This document shows positions 53,098 to 64,000 of a stretch of DNA of 64,000 nucleotides, one piece after another. Under the pieces are notes generated by a model, which was not told where the DNA came from, ran no database searches, and saw only the letters and a list, made by a program, of their open reading frames with translations. A program made the translations under genes and the position numbers. Numbering within the stretch: the first letter of the stretch is position 1; each line of letters begins with the position of its first letter. Origin of the DNA: Spongilla lacustris (lineage: Eukaryota > Porifera > Demospongiae > Spongillida > Spongillidae); assembly GCA_949361645.1 (NCBI GenBank), contig OX442416.1, positions 10,192,129 to 10,256,128 of the forward strand. The letters run 5' to 3'.

Positions 53098-53492
53098 TAC
53101 TACTGGTCTGGTACAAAACATCTGGAGAGGATGGCTACAGCGTTGGCTCTAACTAAGCAGAGGTTCAGCCTGCCATATAGCTCAGCTAGGACCACAGCCT
53201 TAGCCCTGTTGCAGCTGGTCGCAAGGCAAGAGGCCAGAAGTGCCAAAGACTCCATTGCTTCTGTCCCCCAAGCACCATATGCCTCAACCACCATGGGGAC
53301 ACAAACCCACCCTAGCTCCTTGCATTTGGCATCACTTTCTTCATGCTTTCTCAGCTCAGTAGCTCTGGCAGCCTGACCTGCTGCTAGTCCCGCTTCAAGT
53401 AAAACATTGGAGTTAAGCGGTGACGTCACAGACAAGTCAAAGGCTGCCGGCTTACCCAAAGACCAGTTGGGTACTAGCCCAATCCATCTCTA
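53098..53492 (-). pseudogene. Retroelement C-terminal fragment, convergent
   Basis: The minus strand reads GLVPNWSLGKPAAFDLSVTS then PLNSNVLLEAGL, HEESDAKCKELGWVCVP, YGRLNLCLVRANAVAILSRC to the end. It is the same family as 16736-17395 (IPNWSLGKPVALDLPVTSPL). It faces the plus-strand fragment just upstream across an ATT-rich spacer (53005-53095). Confidence 0.75.
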
Positions 53493-53729
53493 GTGTACAT
53501 GTATTGTTTTCCTTGTAGCTATAGTGTTAATAGTTAGGGTGTACATGGAGTTTAACTTTTTCAGGTGTATCTTATGTATATGTTGTATGAAATAATAATA
53601 ATAATAATTATTATTATTATCGCTGAAAATAATTTTTCCACGCGCGGTTGTACTTCGAATCTAATCAACTTACTACTTTCATTCCTTGGAACACAGTGAA
53701 GACGACAGATGACAGGTGTGTGAATGGTT

Positions 53730-54080
53730 GGGGTGTACCTGTGGGGGTGTTGATGGTGGTCATGTGTACCTGTGGGGGTGTTGATGGTGGTCATGTGTAC
53801 CTGTGGGGGTGTTGATGGTGGTCATGTATACCTGTGGGGGTGTTGATGGTGGTCATGTGTACCTGTGGAGGTGTTGATGGTGGTCATGTGTGCCTGTGGG
53901 GGTGTTTATGGTGGTCATGTGTACCTGTGGGGGCGTTGATGGTGGTCATGTGTACCTATAGGGGTGTTGATGGTGGTCATGTGTACCTGTGGGGGTGTTG
54001 ATGATGGTCATGTGTACCTGTGGGAGTGTTGATGGTGGTCATGTGTGCCTGTGGGGTCATGTGTGCCTGTGGGGTGTTGA
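53730..54080 (+). repeat. 31-bp minisatellite
   Basis: About 11 copies of GTGTACCTGTGGGGGTGTTG followed by ATGGTGGTCAT. Confidence 0.95.
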
Positions 54081-54540
54081 TGACCTTGTGTGGGGGGGAG
54101 GGGTCCTGACCATCTAGAGACCTCTTTGTAGTTAAGTGCTTTGTTTTGGAGGAGCAATCTATGAAGGCAGTAATGGTTGCTTTGAGAGCTGCAGCTACTG
54201 TTATATAATAGTAACCTACATAAGTATAGTGTACGTGGGGACTGAGGGGTATAAGACCCCCCCCCCCCCCCCCCCCGACACCCCGGCATATTGTTGAGGG
54301 GGCGTAGTCCTTCTGGATGTACTTATTCATGAGTTTAATAATATGCTTGCATGATACATGTACGTAGTGATATATTCTAAAGTGTAATGAGGTCATATTA
54401 GTGTATTTGGCCAAACGCTAGCTCACACTGCCCCCCCCCCTCCCCCCCCCCCTCCCCCCCCCCCCCCACCTGGGTTGAATGAAACTCTATGCCTAACACA
54501 TACGTTTTGTCATACTGATGTGTGACAACTGATAATGTAC
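54081..54540. other. Non-coding with poly-C tracts
   Basis: C-runs at 54259-54276 and 54430-54469. No exon is recognised. Confidence 0.5.
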
Positions 54541-54666
54541 CCAGGGACCACTAACACACTGCATGTGTACACATCTGAGCAGGGACCACTAACACACTGC
54601 ATGTGTACACATCTGAGCATCTCAGCAGGGACCACTAACGCACTGCATGTTTACACATCTGAGCAG
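54541..54666 (+). repeat. Tandem repeat, about 38-bp unit
   Basis: About 3.3 copies of AGGGACCACTAACACACTGC followed by ATGTGTACACATCTGAGC. Confidence 0.9.
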
Positions 54667-54689
54667 GGACCACTAGAATGCTCACATGT

Positions 54690-54835
54690 CTGCAGAAACC
54701 ATAAGATCTCATACATGTACAACGTTACTGCATATGCCCACCCATATCCAGCACACCTCAACAGCCTGACAGAAGGCCCTGACATTGCATCAGCATACCA
54801 ACAGTATAGAGCCCTACAATCTGTTGACTATGAGG

Positions 54836-54869
<34 letters not shown>

Positions 54870-55133
54870 GGAGTCACCTCGTGATTGACCAAATATGGCT
54901 ATGAGGGGTCAAAATACCAATCTCTCACATTTGGCCAAATAAGGGGGGATACCCTTGTTAGACTATTGCAGAGTTAGATGTTAATTTTTTTTGGCCCCTC
55001 CCGTACTCTAAGATTATGCCTGTATAAGCAGAGTGGAGTATGCTGTGTATTATTGGAACATCCTTATACTATCTGGATTGTGGCTATGGCTAGCTTTATA
55101 CCTTTTACATATGTGGTTTGATACCTTCATTCA
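54690..55133. other. Upstream of the first recognised GTPase exon
   Basis: A plus frame with AYAHPYPAHLNSLTEGPDIA and SAYQQYRALQSVDYEG (54730-54838) looks protein-like and could be an upstream exon, but I see no clear acceptor or donor. A poly-G run follows (54840-54866). Confidence 0.35.
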
Positions 55134-55613
55134 GGAGGCTCTATGAGGAGGCCATGACCAAGGGATATGTGGAAACTTCAGTGACCAAGTGTCTCATCCT
55201 TGGAGCTGCTGGTGTTGGCAAGACTCACCTCAAACACCTCCTTCTCAAGAAGGACCATCCAAAGCAACGTGTCAGTACAGGACTGGCTGACAACCCTGTT
55301 AGAGCCATCTCCTTCACACTGGCTGGTGTGGGTGAACAAGAGGAGGAAGACTGGTTTGTGGTTGAAGATGACCAGGCATTGATGAGTGTTATTGGAGGAA
55401 CCATCAAAGGTGGTGTATCCATGGCACCATCATTGGCTGATGTGGTGAGCACTCTCCCAAAGATGGCCATAGACCCTTCCAATGTAGCCAGTCATGGAGC
55501 TGTTGGTCCCACCCCTGCTGGTGTGAACATCACCAAGGACACCACCCAGCCTGAACAGAGCAGGGCTACAGATATAGAGGATGAGCTGGTTCATCACATC
55601 AACCAATCCTCAG
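55134..55613 (+). CDS. Exon with Walker A P-loop
   Basis: Acceptor ACCTTCATTCAG, donor GTAAGAGC. RLYEEAMTKGYVETSVTKCL leads into the P-loop GAAGVGKT (55201-55224). It ends with DELVHHINQSS in phase 1. The long insert between P-loop and DxGGQ is Ser/Thr/Pro-rich and probably disordered. Confidence 0.85.
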
Positions 55614-57535
55614 GTAAGAGCAGCAGGCCTTGGTATTTGCTTGTATTCACCCTACATGTAAATCTCCCTCTGTAGATAACAAAAAGTTGTTTGGTGTGAA
55701 GTGGATCCAGTTCATTGACAGTGGTGGTCAGCTACAATACCATGACATCCTTCCATTGTTTATTCAAGATCCCATGGTAACAATATTTGTACTGAAGCTG
55801 TCAGAAGAGCTATCACATCACCCCACCATTGAGTACTATGGAGCAGATGGCAAGCCTATTGGTAAACCATATCGATCATCTCTCTCTCATAAACAGATCG
55901 TTCAACACTGTCTTGGAGCAATTCACTCACAGGATGCTCATCCTCTGATCATTATCATTGGAACACACAGAGATGCTCAAGATAGCTGTGCTGAAACCAT
56001 CCTAGAGAAAAACCAACAGCTCCAGGCATTACTGGGTACTGCCCACTTTAAAGTGCTGTATTGTGGAGAAGGAATGAAAGAGCTGATATTTGCTGTGAAT
56101 GGCTTTTTCCCTGAAGATGTGGACAGACATGTTGCCCAGGTACTTAAGAAGCAAATCATATCCATGTCACCCCAGCAGTTGATAAAAATGCCTATAGCAT
56201 GGTTTGGGCTGGAGGTTGTTCTCCAACGGTCTTCCCATGATGGTGTCTTGAGTCTTGTAGAATGTCAGGTGTCTGCTAAAAGGTTTTACATTGAAGGAGA
56301 TGCATTCTCTGCTGCCTTGCACCATCTTGTGAAACACAATGTGTTCTTATATTACCCAGAGGTTCTTCCCCAGACAGTGTTCTGTGACCCCCAGGTAGTC
56401 CTCACCAAGGTGACTGAACTAGTGCAGTACCACCACAAGCTGAGGGATAATCCAGACGAGGGTGTGGCAGTTATAGGTGACCTGGTCATGTTCAGGGACC
56501 TTGGGCTGTTGTCAGTGGAACTACTGAGGAAGTTTCCAAAGCACTACAAAGATGGTCTGTTCGCTCCACAAGATCTAGTAAAGTTGCTGGTCAGTCGTGG
56601 TGCCATAGCTATGATCAGAGATGGTGAGTACTTGATGCCTGTTCTGCTGCCCCACCTAGACTCCACACAAGTGTCTAAGTACCTTGAAAGAGGTGTCTCC
56701 CTGATGATTAGGTTCCCCCATGGCTATATTCCTAGTGGTCTGTTTTGCTGTCTTGTGGCCCTTCTACTTTCATCTTCTTGGAAGGTGTGCATGGATAGAG
56801 GCAAGCCGTTGTGTCTGTATCGCAACTGCATCAGTATAGTACATAAGAACTTCTCTGAAATTGTGACCCTTGTCGACATGTTCTCCTGTATAGAAGTGCA
56901 TGTTGATGAGGCTTCAAGTGAGGTGTGTAGGGAGATAAGAGGTCTTGTTTACAGTGGTATCAATAGGGCCTGTAGTGTGCTCAAGTACCATGATATCCAG
57001 TTTGATGATGCCTTCATGTGTGCAGGAGCCCGTTGTACCTCAGACCCTCCTCATGTAGCTGTAGTGGTGCGTTCAAGGTCAGCATACAAGTGGAAGTGTA
57101 CCATTTTAGAAAGCCAGAATGGAGGCCTGAGTGAGGACCAGCTGATGTGGTTACCATCCTGGACAGGTGAGTGCCATCCCTTTGGTACAGCTGTAGTGCT
57201 TATGTGCCACATTTGTGTCATGTCTATTTATAGGGATGAGGTCATCAGTACCAACAATGGAGGACCTGATGAATGATGTTGCAGCTGTGGTTCCAGCCAA
57301 GTGGAGACTTGTTGGCATACAACTAAAAGTGCCCCAGAGGGACCTCGATGATATCCAGTCAAGGATGGCTGGGAGTCCATATAGTAATCTTCATGCATTT
57401 GAAGTGGCGTTGGATAAATGGAGCACCCTTAACCCCCATCAGTACACCTGGAGCACCATTATTGGTGCTCTGGAGACACCAAGTGTTGGAGAAGTAGCAC
57501 TGGCAGCTAAGCTAAGGACAAAATACTTATGTTAG
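55134..57535 (+). CDS. GTPase-like / COR-like / death-domain protein, at least three exons
   Basis: Exons are 55134-55613, 55676-57166 and 57234-57535, about 757 codons as seen. The first begins after acceptor CATTCAG, mid-protein, so the N-terminus lies upstream and is unidentified. Exon 1 has a Walker A loop, ILGAAGVGKTH (about residues 26-33). Exon 2 has QFIDSGGQLQYHDILPLF (switch II-like DxGGQ) and IIIIGTHRDAQD (G4-like THxD). A long helical region follows, resembling the COR part of Roco proteins (VEGDAFSAALHHLVKHNVFL-like hydrophobic pattern, DLVKLLVSRGAIAMI). Exon 3 is a death domain: VPAKWRLVGIQLKVPQRDLD, ALDKWSTLNPHQYTW, VGEVALAAKL. Such combinations are known in sponges and cnidarians as candidate apoptosis or immune switches. 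All splice phases agree (1 and 1) and no internal stops occur. Binding of GTP and the partner are inference. Confidence 0.8.
55676..57166 (+). CDS. Exon with DxGGQ, THxD and COR-like region
   Basis: Acceptor CCTCTGTAG, donor GTGAGTGC. It is open throughout for 497 codons. DSGGQ is at 55718-55732, GTHRDAQD near 55960, and the exon ends QLMWLPSWT. Confidence 0.9.
57234..57535 (+). CDS. Death-domain exon
   Basis: Acceptor TATTTATAG; phase 1 in. TMEDLMNDVAAVVPAKWRLV starts the domain, with the conserved W residues at KWRLVG, DKWS and YTWSTII. It stops at TAG after KLRTKYLC. Confidence 0.85.
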
Positions 57536-58040
57536 TGTGCATTTATTAGAATGTAATTTTTATCGTGTGTGCTGTTTTCTTTCCTTTTGTACACATCAAA
57601 AATGAACACTGCTATGTGCAGGCTGGGGGTGGGGTGGCTGCCTTTGTTAGGGTGATATTGCAGTGAGGTGTGTAGGCGTAAAGTGGTGCTGGTGTGGTGT
57701 GAAGAGTGTTTGGTATGTACTAAGCCAAAGATGTTGTATGTATTCCCACAACCACCATGTAGCTACATATTGTTGGCTCCAAAGTGACCACCATAAGTTG
57801 ACCTAAGCCACTACGTACCCTGCCTATCACAAAGAACTGCTAACAAAATTTATTAACCCATGCAGCCCAGGTCCTGAAGGTGTGAGGAGGTCATGGGACG
57901 TTGCTTGTGTGTTGTATTATAAATCAATGTGTGGGGGGATCGAAGCTTGAGGTGTTGTGGTAATGTTGAGGTGTGGGGGTGGGAAGAGGAGGGATCATAT
58001 GATGGCAGCATACCTTGGACATGTCCAGTCCTCCCAGAAG
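57536..58040. other. 3' flank of the death-domain gene
   Basis: There is no further exon. No clear AATAAA is seen near the stop; TTTTATCGTGTGTGCTGTTT follows. It ends at the assembly gap. Confidence 0.5.
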
Positions 58041-58240
58041 NNNNNNNNNNNNNNNNNNNNNNNNNNNNNNNNNNNNNNNNNNNNNNNNNNNNNNNNNNNN
58101 NNNNNNNNNNNNNNNNNNNNNNNNNNNNNNNNNNNNNNNNNNNNNNNNNNNNNNNNNNNNNNNNNNNNNNNNNNNNNNNNNNNNNNNNNNNNNNNNNNNN
58201 NNNNNNNNNNNNNNNNNNNNNNNNNNNNNNNNNNNNNNNN
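58041..58240. other. Assembly gap (200 N)
   Basis: The sequence is N throughout. Its true length and content are unknown. Confidence 1.
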
Positions 58241-59230
58241 ATCGTTGATGGGTGCGTGCGGGAGGGGGATATGCCCCCTCCCGCGCGAAGCGCGGAAGCT
58301 TTTGATACTATCTAAGTATTAAAGCATTAAAACTATGCCTAGTTTTAGTGCTTTATTTATATGTACAATTATAAATTGCGCTGCAAGAAATGTATTTGCA
58401 CCGTGCGGTTAGATGAGCAACTAGCTATAGTTTCGGGCCTAAAATTGTTGCGAAAAACGCTTATTTATTATTAGCCATAATGCATCATTTGAGTCATAAA
58501 TAGCAAAACAGGGATACGAAATATTCATTTTGAGTCACTTTCCTTGTGATATAAGGCGCCGGCCGAGGCCGTTGGTTTCCGCAGCAGAAAATCATATGAA
58601 AATGTATGTGCATGCAGGCTGCATGTAATCAGTCTGTATAAGTATGTATATGTGTCAGATCACTTTTAAAATCAGGTCTCGATTTGCGATCTTCTTTTCT
58701 TTTTTCATTTTTGCTGTGTTCCTCTCCCACAATATTATATGGCGATAAATATGCATACTACAGTGAATATGCATCAGACACAATGTATTCCGTTTTCTAT
58801 GGGTACTACAGGCAGAGATAATATATAATCTTTGCTACGGGTAACAACTGTTCGATGTTAACGCAGGACCTACATGTGGCTGATCGACATCAATGTCATG
58901 ATACCGTCTGCATAACTGCTCTAGCATCAATCAACCAACCACAAACCAGGCCACACCCGGTTAGGTATGAATAACCATATGCGCTACAAACGCTGTACAT
59001 GGCCGATCAGATCGCTCCGCTATCAGTGTGCGCTTGAAAACACAAGAAAACACTCCGATTATTGAGTAACGTGCCACGTCATGTGAATATAAAGTGGGAT
59101 TATTGAATGGGGGGGGGGGGGGGGGGGGGCATGCCCGCGGTGCCCTCCCTAAATCCGCCCCTGTCAGTACATGTATCAGCGCTGTAGCTAACCGCGGCAC
59201 TGTTTCGTGCGGTTATAATCGCACGCGGTA
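58241..59230. other. Non-coding with MITE remnants
   Basis: A poly-G run (59109-59129) followed by CTAAATCCGCCCCTGTCAG (59149-59167) is the right end of a CAGGGGCGGAT-type MITE. No exon. Confidence 0.5.
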
Positions 59231-59456
59231 CAGTGCTCCCTCGATTATACGGAAAAGTAGCACCTCGATTATACGGAAAATAAAGCACATTCATTGGGTG
59301 TTAGGAAAACTATCCGTGTACTTAGTGGTAAGATATGTAAACCGGTTTACATATCTTACCACTAAGTACACGGATAGTTTTCCTAACACCCAATGAATGT
59401 GCTTTATTTTCCGTATAATCGAGGTGCTACTTTTCCGTATAATCGAGGGAGCACTG
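59231..59456. mobile_element. Perfect 226-bp palindromic MITE, TA duplication
   Basis: The sequence from CAGTGCTCCCTCGATTATAC to its exact complement is symmetric about 59343.5 (AACCGGTT). TA flanks both ends (59229-59230, 59457-59458). The CAGTGCTCCCTCGATTATAC tip resembles pogo/Tigger termini of the Tc1/mariner superfamily. Each arm has an internal direct repeat of CCTCGATTATACGGAAAA. Confidence 0.92.
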
Positions 59457-60057
59457 TACGCAAAATACACTCATGAATATTTAATGAGTCTTCCGGAAGG
59501 GGGGGGCACGTGCCCCCGGTCAGTGGCGGATCCAGGGGGGGTCTAAGGGGTCTAAAGACCCCCCCCTCGGCCCGACCAGTTATGAATAAATTAACTTATG
59601 AATAACTAATTACAAGATTGACGAGTTGAAAAACGAAGCGTTTAGTGAACGCGAGTGAACTGTGAGTGTGTGTGGGGGGTGGGGGTCTAAAGCCAAGGCC
59701 CTCCAAGCGTGCAGTGTTTAAATAGTATTGTTGCTGCCCGATGGAATATTGTGCGAGCAAGAAGTAAGCGATCAAGAAGTAAGCGATCAAAAGAAGATAG
59801 TTTACCTCAGGAAATAGGCAGAGCTAATAAATCAAATAGGTATATAATTCTATTAAAGGTAAAACGTGTGTGTCGTTTCGACCAGAATACGGTCACAATG
59901 ACTTTGCGTAGAGTTTTCTATTCGCTATCCTTATTCACGTTGACTCACACAGGCTTCTATATTAATCGACTGCGCTTGCTAGCTGTCAATATTGAATAGA
60001 CTTTCAAAGTATGCTTATTTTCATGCTAAATGAACGCAAAAGTGAAAAAGCGGCTGG
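59457..60057. other. Non-coding with a GC-rich MITE end
   Basis: CAGTGGCGGATCCAGGGGGG at 59521 is a MITE-type terminus. The plus frame at 59709-59999 has a short AAGAAGTAAGCGATC duplication and no known motif. Confidence 0.4.
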
Positions 60058-60760
60058 TGGACACAACACACAAGAACCATGCACCCATGTTGTGTGGGAT
60101 GGTCGTCATGTTCTGGGTGTGTTTGGGGCAGGACCAGCATCATTCCTGTTGTGCCATACAAGCACCGTGGAACGTTTAGATTTGCGAGTCTAAACACTTG
60201 GGGCACTACAGAGGTATGGATACGAACAGTGTCAACTGAGGAGTAACACATTCCAAATCAGTCACTCTGTGCCCCCAGAGCACTGTGTCATGTCCACCGT
60301 CTTGGTGTCACGACAACAGTGGCCATAGAGAGTGCTTTGTATTTAGTGGACTGGGGACCTCACAGGTACAAAGCCTTCCATCACCCCTTGCGTATGGACA
60401 CAACACACAAGTACCATGCACCCATGTTGTGTGGGATGGTCTTCATGTTCTGGGTGTGTTTGGGGCAGGACCAGTATCATTCCTGTTGTGCCATACAAGC
60501 ACCGTGGAACGTTTTGATTTGCGAGTCTAAATACTTGGGGCACTACAGAGGTAAGGATACCAACAGTGTCAACTGAGGAGTAACACATTCCAAAACAGTC
60601 ACTCTGTGCCCCCAAAGCACTGTGTCATGTCCACCGTCTTGGTGTCACGACAACAGTGGCCATGCACCCATGTTGTGTGGGATGGTCGTCATGTTCTGGG
60701 TGTGTTTGGGGCAGGACCAGCATCATTCCTATTGTGCCATACAAGCAAGTACCATGCACT
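60058..60760 (+). repeat. 338-bp tandem repeat, two copies and a partial third
   Basis: GGACACAACACACAAG begins copies at 60058 and 60396. A third starts within the unit at 60658 and is cut at about 60750. Copies differ by a few substitutions. All three plus frames stay open for long stretches, one with CTHVVWDGxHVLGVFGAGP, but the differences between copies are not silent in that frame. Confidence 0.92.
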
Positions 60761-61911
60761 CATGTTGTGGGGGATGGTCCTCATGTCTTGGGTGTGATGT
60801 ACAATTAAATGACATACATGTGCATTTGTGAGACATATAAATGTGTTTTGCGCAATATAGTGAAGAAGTGACGAACAAAAGTCTACATTGAAAATATAAG
60901 GAGCTTCACATGCAAGTCTAGAATTGTAACAACAGACAGTGGACATGCAGCCTTGATCAATCTGTGGAATTAGAAATAAGTTACAGACACTCACACATAC
61001 ACTATAAACCCTACTTCCATTATACTTCTTCATGGCTTATAGTACAGCCATTGGTAACCCAGAATGAGGACCATCACACAGGCAATATTCATAAGATGGC
61101 GCACCAGCAGTCAATATACACCTTGACACAGCACTGTCTGCATCTTCCAGTACACACATCACCTGTAAACAAAGAATAAGCAATTAGCGCAGCCGGGTGG
61201 GGAGTGGTTCCTTGAGGACCTATTGAATGTCATAATATATAAAATAACGATAGGTATAGAACGCCCACTGTTTGAATCGGTACCCCCCACTTATTGAATC
61301 GGCTTCTCACCTCCACCTCACTGCATGCAGCTGGTTGAATCGGCCGAAAGCAGACACCCCCCATTCCGGCCGGCCGCCCCCTCCCACAGTTTTCATATTA
61401 ACTTACGCACATCTGACCCCACCCCCCACCGACCCATTAAAGTTTGGCTTGGCTTACCTAAAACGATCGTTGAACATTTGTCTACTACGTGCGTCACGTG
61501 ATAGCGTATTACAGCGCGCAAATCTTGACAGCTGCTATTAGCGCTGTAGGGTCGGTGTTATTAATTGCCTGCTGTTCAGCTGCGACGCGAATCCCTCAGC
61601 AGGTATGACCTTATACATGTATATCTTGCGCCGTTTGTTTTTTCGTACATTGCAACTTCTTTCCCTCCGTATCGCAAAGGAAGTCATGTCGGTACGTAAA
61701 TTGTGTACTTTTATCATGTTCTTTTAGTCAGAATGTCGTAGCGTGCAAGTGTTTCTACCACAAAGTGTAAGTTCAGTATATTGTTTTCTTTCCCATTACG
61801 CTGCACGCTGGTGAAGTGAAGGTGGGCCAAGGCAAGTGTGCATAACTTTTAATCTCGTCCATTGCGCTCTTTTTTTCTTACCTATCTAGAGCACCGTAGT
61901 GTGCACTTGAC
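60761..61911. other. Non-coding, nothing firm
   Basis: 61270-61385 contains TTGAATCGGCCGAAAGCAGA units of the MITE family seen at 24230 and 50930. 61560-61700 is less AT-rich, with possible splice-like AG/GTATGA, but has no supported exon. Confidence 0.4.
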
Positions 61912-62064
61912 CAAATACTTGAAGACATAGTAAGCTGTTTTAGATAGCTGCGCATGCTTTTATACGGGTCTCTTTTGCCAGTTTCACCCAAATACTTGAA
62001 GACATAGTAAGCTGTTTTAGATAGCTGCGCATGCTTTTATACGGGTTTCTTTTGCCAGTTTCAC
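61912..62064 (+). repeat. 77-bp tandem duplication
   Basis: CAAATACTTGAAGACATAGT begins copies at 61912 and 61989; the copies are nearly identical. Confidence 0.95.
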
Positions 62065-63800
62065 TTCTGACTGTGCAGTACGGAATGGGGATATCTATAC
62101 ACGGTAAGCCTTGCAAGGTCTATTGGTAGTGCAAAGTTTAACGTACGCCCTCTCATTTCAGTTTCTGACGCGGGACACGCCGTCGCGGTGTTTCGAACGT
62201 GTGTGTATATCTGTATAGTCATGTATGTCAGAAATATTATATTTCTCAAAAAAAAAAAAAAGGTGGTCAAGGGGCAGGCTAGGGCCGGGGGGGGGGGCGT
62301 GAAGGGCAGGGGACCAGGAGGATGAGATAAGAATGGCGTCATTGAGCATTAGAATACCGACACAATATCCGGCTGATGTTCACTCCATAAGCTAGAAGAT
62401 TACGCAACGAGTATACTAAAGTGCCAAAGAGAAAAATATACAGGGTAATCCAAAAGTCGCGCAAAATCTTTGAATTGGCATAACTCCAGAACTGAACATG
62501 GTAAAATTATGCTGTTTAAACCAAAAATCATGCCAATCATTAGCTTAAGTTATGAATGTGTAGTTATTAAAAGTTAGTTATCGGTTTATTAAAAACATGC
62601 CAATGCTATGATCAACATTCAGTACCACCCAGGAAGTGTGTAAAAATTAATTTTTATAACTATTAAAATTACTTATCACGTGATCTATCTTATATGTGGT
62701 TTTTGTGGGGAAACCCCTGCTGAAAGTCAAGCTATTGCAAATTAATCACCAATATCACGGTGAATCTATGCAAAGAAGCATCCAATAATCGTGCCAATGA
62801 ACAGCTTACCATCTTGCGTGGTGACTAACGAAGCCAAACGTTTAAAACGGAGTTGATTAGTTTCTGTTAATTGACATTGTTAAAAGCTAACTTTGAATTA
62901 TCAGACCTGTAGAGGAAGCCGTACTCTAATTGTGGAACTAACTTTTGTATTTTCTCCTCCACTGGAAACAAAGTTACAAACTGTCCAAGTTTGGCAGCGC
63001 TTACGCATGCGTGGAATTATTGAACGAAAGTGGAACATGAATGTTTAGGTCTGCGTACGAGAGGTCTCACGTGAACACAATTGAATATTATCACATTCAC
63101 GTGATACATTACCGCTGTGCACAACACAGCCCCACCCTCCTAAACTTCAACATCATTGCGCGCACTTTTCATTCGCCTGCGCAAATGTGACCCATCAGAT
63201 GCATAGGCAAATATTGTAAAATCCAGTGTTATCAAAAATCCCCAAGCCGTGGCTAACGAGCCTATGCTTCACTGAGTTGTTCATAAAATAAAATAAAAAG
63301 CAGAGAATCTTTATTGGACGCAAATCGTACCATACCGCGACGTTCGTTTCACAGCAGTTAGCTAGCTGTACTGGTTTTAATAACAAACCGTACTAGGTGT
63401 GCACCATTTCAATTCGAACGTCATTTCAAATAGGCCTACCTGCGCACAAAGGCGGGAGGTGAACTTAAGCAACAAGGCAGCTTAGTACAGCGCTGCAGCT
63501 ACACTAGTGCATGCAGCCGCGTGGTCCAGAACGTGCTTCATCAAAGACGCTAGAGTACGTACGTACACATGCACGCGCATAGGTAAGTATGGGTTCAGAA
63601 ATTATGTAGCGTATTCGTTCATGTTACAGACAGAATTCGTAGAAAGCAGGGTCGCTACGAGCAGGACACTTGTACGAACCCAAAAACAACTGAAGCAGCT
63701 TGCTCTGCAATGTCCTACCACACTAACTAAGGTTCGTGTACGTGCGTGCCGGCCTCGACAGGCCTACCTGCTGTATACGTAGTCACTCTGCCTCCACCTG
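62065..63800. other. Non-coding, nothing recognised
   Basis: A poly-A run (62249-62261) is followed by GC-rich sequence. The 63507-63782 plus frame is open but without motifs. No exon or transposon end is secure. Confidence 0.4.
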
Positions 63801-63804
63801 GACT

Positions 63805-64000
63805 GGAAGGTCGGGGTCTCTCCGTCTCACTTGGAGAAAAGGTCTCTCTACCCGACTAGAAGAGAGGCGTCTCTCTACCTGACTGGAAAGCAGGGGTCTC
63901 TCTACCTGACTGGAAGGCCGGGGTCTCTCTACCTGACTTGAAAAGAGGGGTCTCTCTACCTGACTGGAAGGCAGGGGTCTCTCTACCTGACTGGAAAGAG
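63805..64000 (+). repeat. 27-29-bp minisatellite running off the window
   Basis: About seven units of GGTCTCTCTACCTGACTGGA followed by AAGGCAGG, continuing past the end of the sequence. Confidence 0.95.

Noticed and set aside
57929..58322. Open frames across the gap
   Set aside because: They are mostly N; no protein can be inferred.
63507..63782. 91-codon plus frame near the end of the window
   Set aside because: No recognisable domain and only a chance-length frame.
1..64000. tRNA, rRNA or other structured RNA genes
   Set aside because: I found no cloverleaf with A and B boxes and no rRNA-like segment. The only tRNA-related match is the complementary primer site of the TRIM element.

Overview
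The window is a repeat-rich, intron-rich metazoan sequence with one 200-base assembly gap (58041-58240). The genes are animal genes split by GT-AG introns: a kelch-repeat protein, one exon matching the spliceosomal helicase Aquarius, and a P-loop GTPase-like protein ending in a death domain. The interspersed repeats are animal-type as well: hAT elements with BED or TTF fingers, a THAP fragment, TTAA- and TA-targeting elements, non-LTR retroelements with a restriction-like endonuclease tail, and TTAGGG repeats. A marine invertebrate, most likely a sponge, fits the gene content and the many TACATGTA-type palindromes, but that placement is inference. || Layout. 1-20,833: a minus-strand kelch gene whose first exon is at 20,833 and whose last exon is at 5,117, with a second, duplicated last exon at 1,791-1,963. 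Every splice phase I checked from exon 1 to the last exon is compatible. Its introns hold most of the mobile DNA here: a 3.3 kb TIR transposon with TA target duplication (8,662-11,989), a broken non-LTR retroelement (13,745-16,510) split by a TTAA-flanked MITE, a second retroelement fragment in convergent orientation, and a possible small nested gene. A 918-bp LTR element of TRIM type sits inside the duplicated 3' end of the kelch gene. || 21,100-24,570: a graveyard of GC-rich MITEs and poly-C/poly-G tracts with a THAP relic. 24,578-34,138: a 9.56-kb block bounded by inverted TAGTCTCG termini and a perfect 9-bp direct repeat. It carries minisatellites near both ends, tandem TG-rich units, a nested hAT element with 8-bp target duplication, and no recognisable transposase. 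It is the most unusual object in the window. || 34,164-43,405: a 4.3-kb tandem segmental duplication. Each copy has a small CARD-like (death-fold) gene, and only the left copy has the Aquarius exon and a hAT-type insertion. A copy of kelch exon 1 and its upstream region lies between the two. 43,400-54,900: minisatellites, palindromes, hAT and retroelement fragments, and an interstitial telomeric array inside an inverted repeat. 55,134-57,535: the GTPase/COR-like/death-domain gene, intact in the exons seen. 57,536-64,000: gap, a perfect 226-bp palindromic MITE, a 338-bp tandem repeat, and shorter tandem repeats to the end. || The CARD-like and death-domain genes belong to families used in apoptosis and innate immune signalling; the sequence does not show whether they act together.
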